Shown one piece after another: positions 64,000 to 64,000 of a stretch of DNA of 64,000 bases. The notes beneath the pieces are model-generated. The model did no database searches. It saw only the letters and a list, made by a program, of their open reading frames with translations, and had not been told where the DNA came from. The position numbers and the translations under genes were made by a program. How positions within the stretch are numbered: position 1 is the first letter of the stretch; every line of letters starts with the position of its first letter. The DNA is taken from assembly GCF_046250175.1 (NCBI RefSeq), contig NZ_CP176468.1, one strand, 5' to 3'. Source of the stretch: Psychromonas sp030397575. GTDB lineage: Bacteria > Pseudomonadota > Gammaproteobacteria > Enterobacterales > Psychromonadaceae.

Positions 64000-64000
64000 T

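Noticed and set aside
1..64000. CRISPR array, tRNA, rRNA, integron or prophage
   Set aside because: No regularly spaced repeats, no T-arm-like GGTTCRANYCC with cloverleaf, and no phage structural or integrase genes were found by reading.

Overview
The window is about 64 kb of AT-rich chromosome from a marine gammaproteobacterium. ArfA, SoxR, an N4-acetylcytidine amidohydrolase of the YqfB type, purU downstream of gcvP, a PL7 alginate lyase and a very large set of chemotaxis and c-di-GMP proteins all point to the Alteromonadales/Psychromonadaceae (Psychromonas, Moritella or Colwellia-like). The genus cannot be settled from this window alone. I saw no rRNA, tRNA, CRISPR array, prophage or intact insertion sequence.

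Layout: 1-2.1 kb, one-carbon metabolism (3' end of gcvP, purU). 2.2-9.6 kb, a five-gene Cu(I)/Ag(I) detoxification operon on the minus strand: small Cys/His/Met protein, outer-membrane factor, adaptor with two CusF domains, CusA pump, cupredoxin. 9.8-12 kb, small genes including a lipoprotein with an apparent premature stop, an ACT protein and a pentapeptide-repeat protein. 12-15 kb, a LysR-controlled quinone/electrophile block (azoR, doxX, pirin). 15.7-16.7 kb, SoxR and a VOC-fold gene sharing a textbook SoxR operator. 17-20 kb, a decayed GNAT gene and a succinate-semialdehyde-type dehydrogenase. 19.8-21.3 kb, satD-DUF3307 behind three evenly spaced palindromes. 21.4-24.5 kb, a FecR/OmpA/CHASE2-HD-GYP operon. 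24.8-26.2 kb, a frameshifted M32 carboxypeptidase. 26.6-27.5 kb, two secreted paralogues of unknown function. 27.5-32.1 kb, a LysR/CocE-type hydrolase/BCCT transporter block. 32.2-36.2 kb, arfA with its non-stop hairpin, a YdjM-like protein, a secreted EEP phosphatase/nuclease and the alginate lyase.

36.7-45.8 kb holds signalling genes (diguanylate cyclase, PAS chemoreceptor, GAF-PAS-GGDEF-EAL, second chemoreceptor and a probable chemoreceptor remnant) with an RhlE helicase and YqfB between them. 46-51.5 kb is the most obscure part: two YHYH-domain secreted proteins, a small secreted partner, and an FN3 protein with a duplicated unknown beta-rich domain. 52-64 kb has a dCache chemoreceptor, MYG1 hydrolase, unknown proteins, an EAL-CBS-GGDEF protein, an MFS drug pump divergent from its MarR regulator with duplicated operator repeats, DUF1499 and LEA2 proteins, and a GGDEF-EAL protein cut by the window edge.

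Signals most worth following up: the duplicated CusF module, the satD operator array, the arfA hairpin, the SoxR promoter, three apparently recent gene disruptions, and the YHYH / duplicated-domain secreted proteins. No single, clearly new multi-gene defence or biosynthetic system was recognised.
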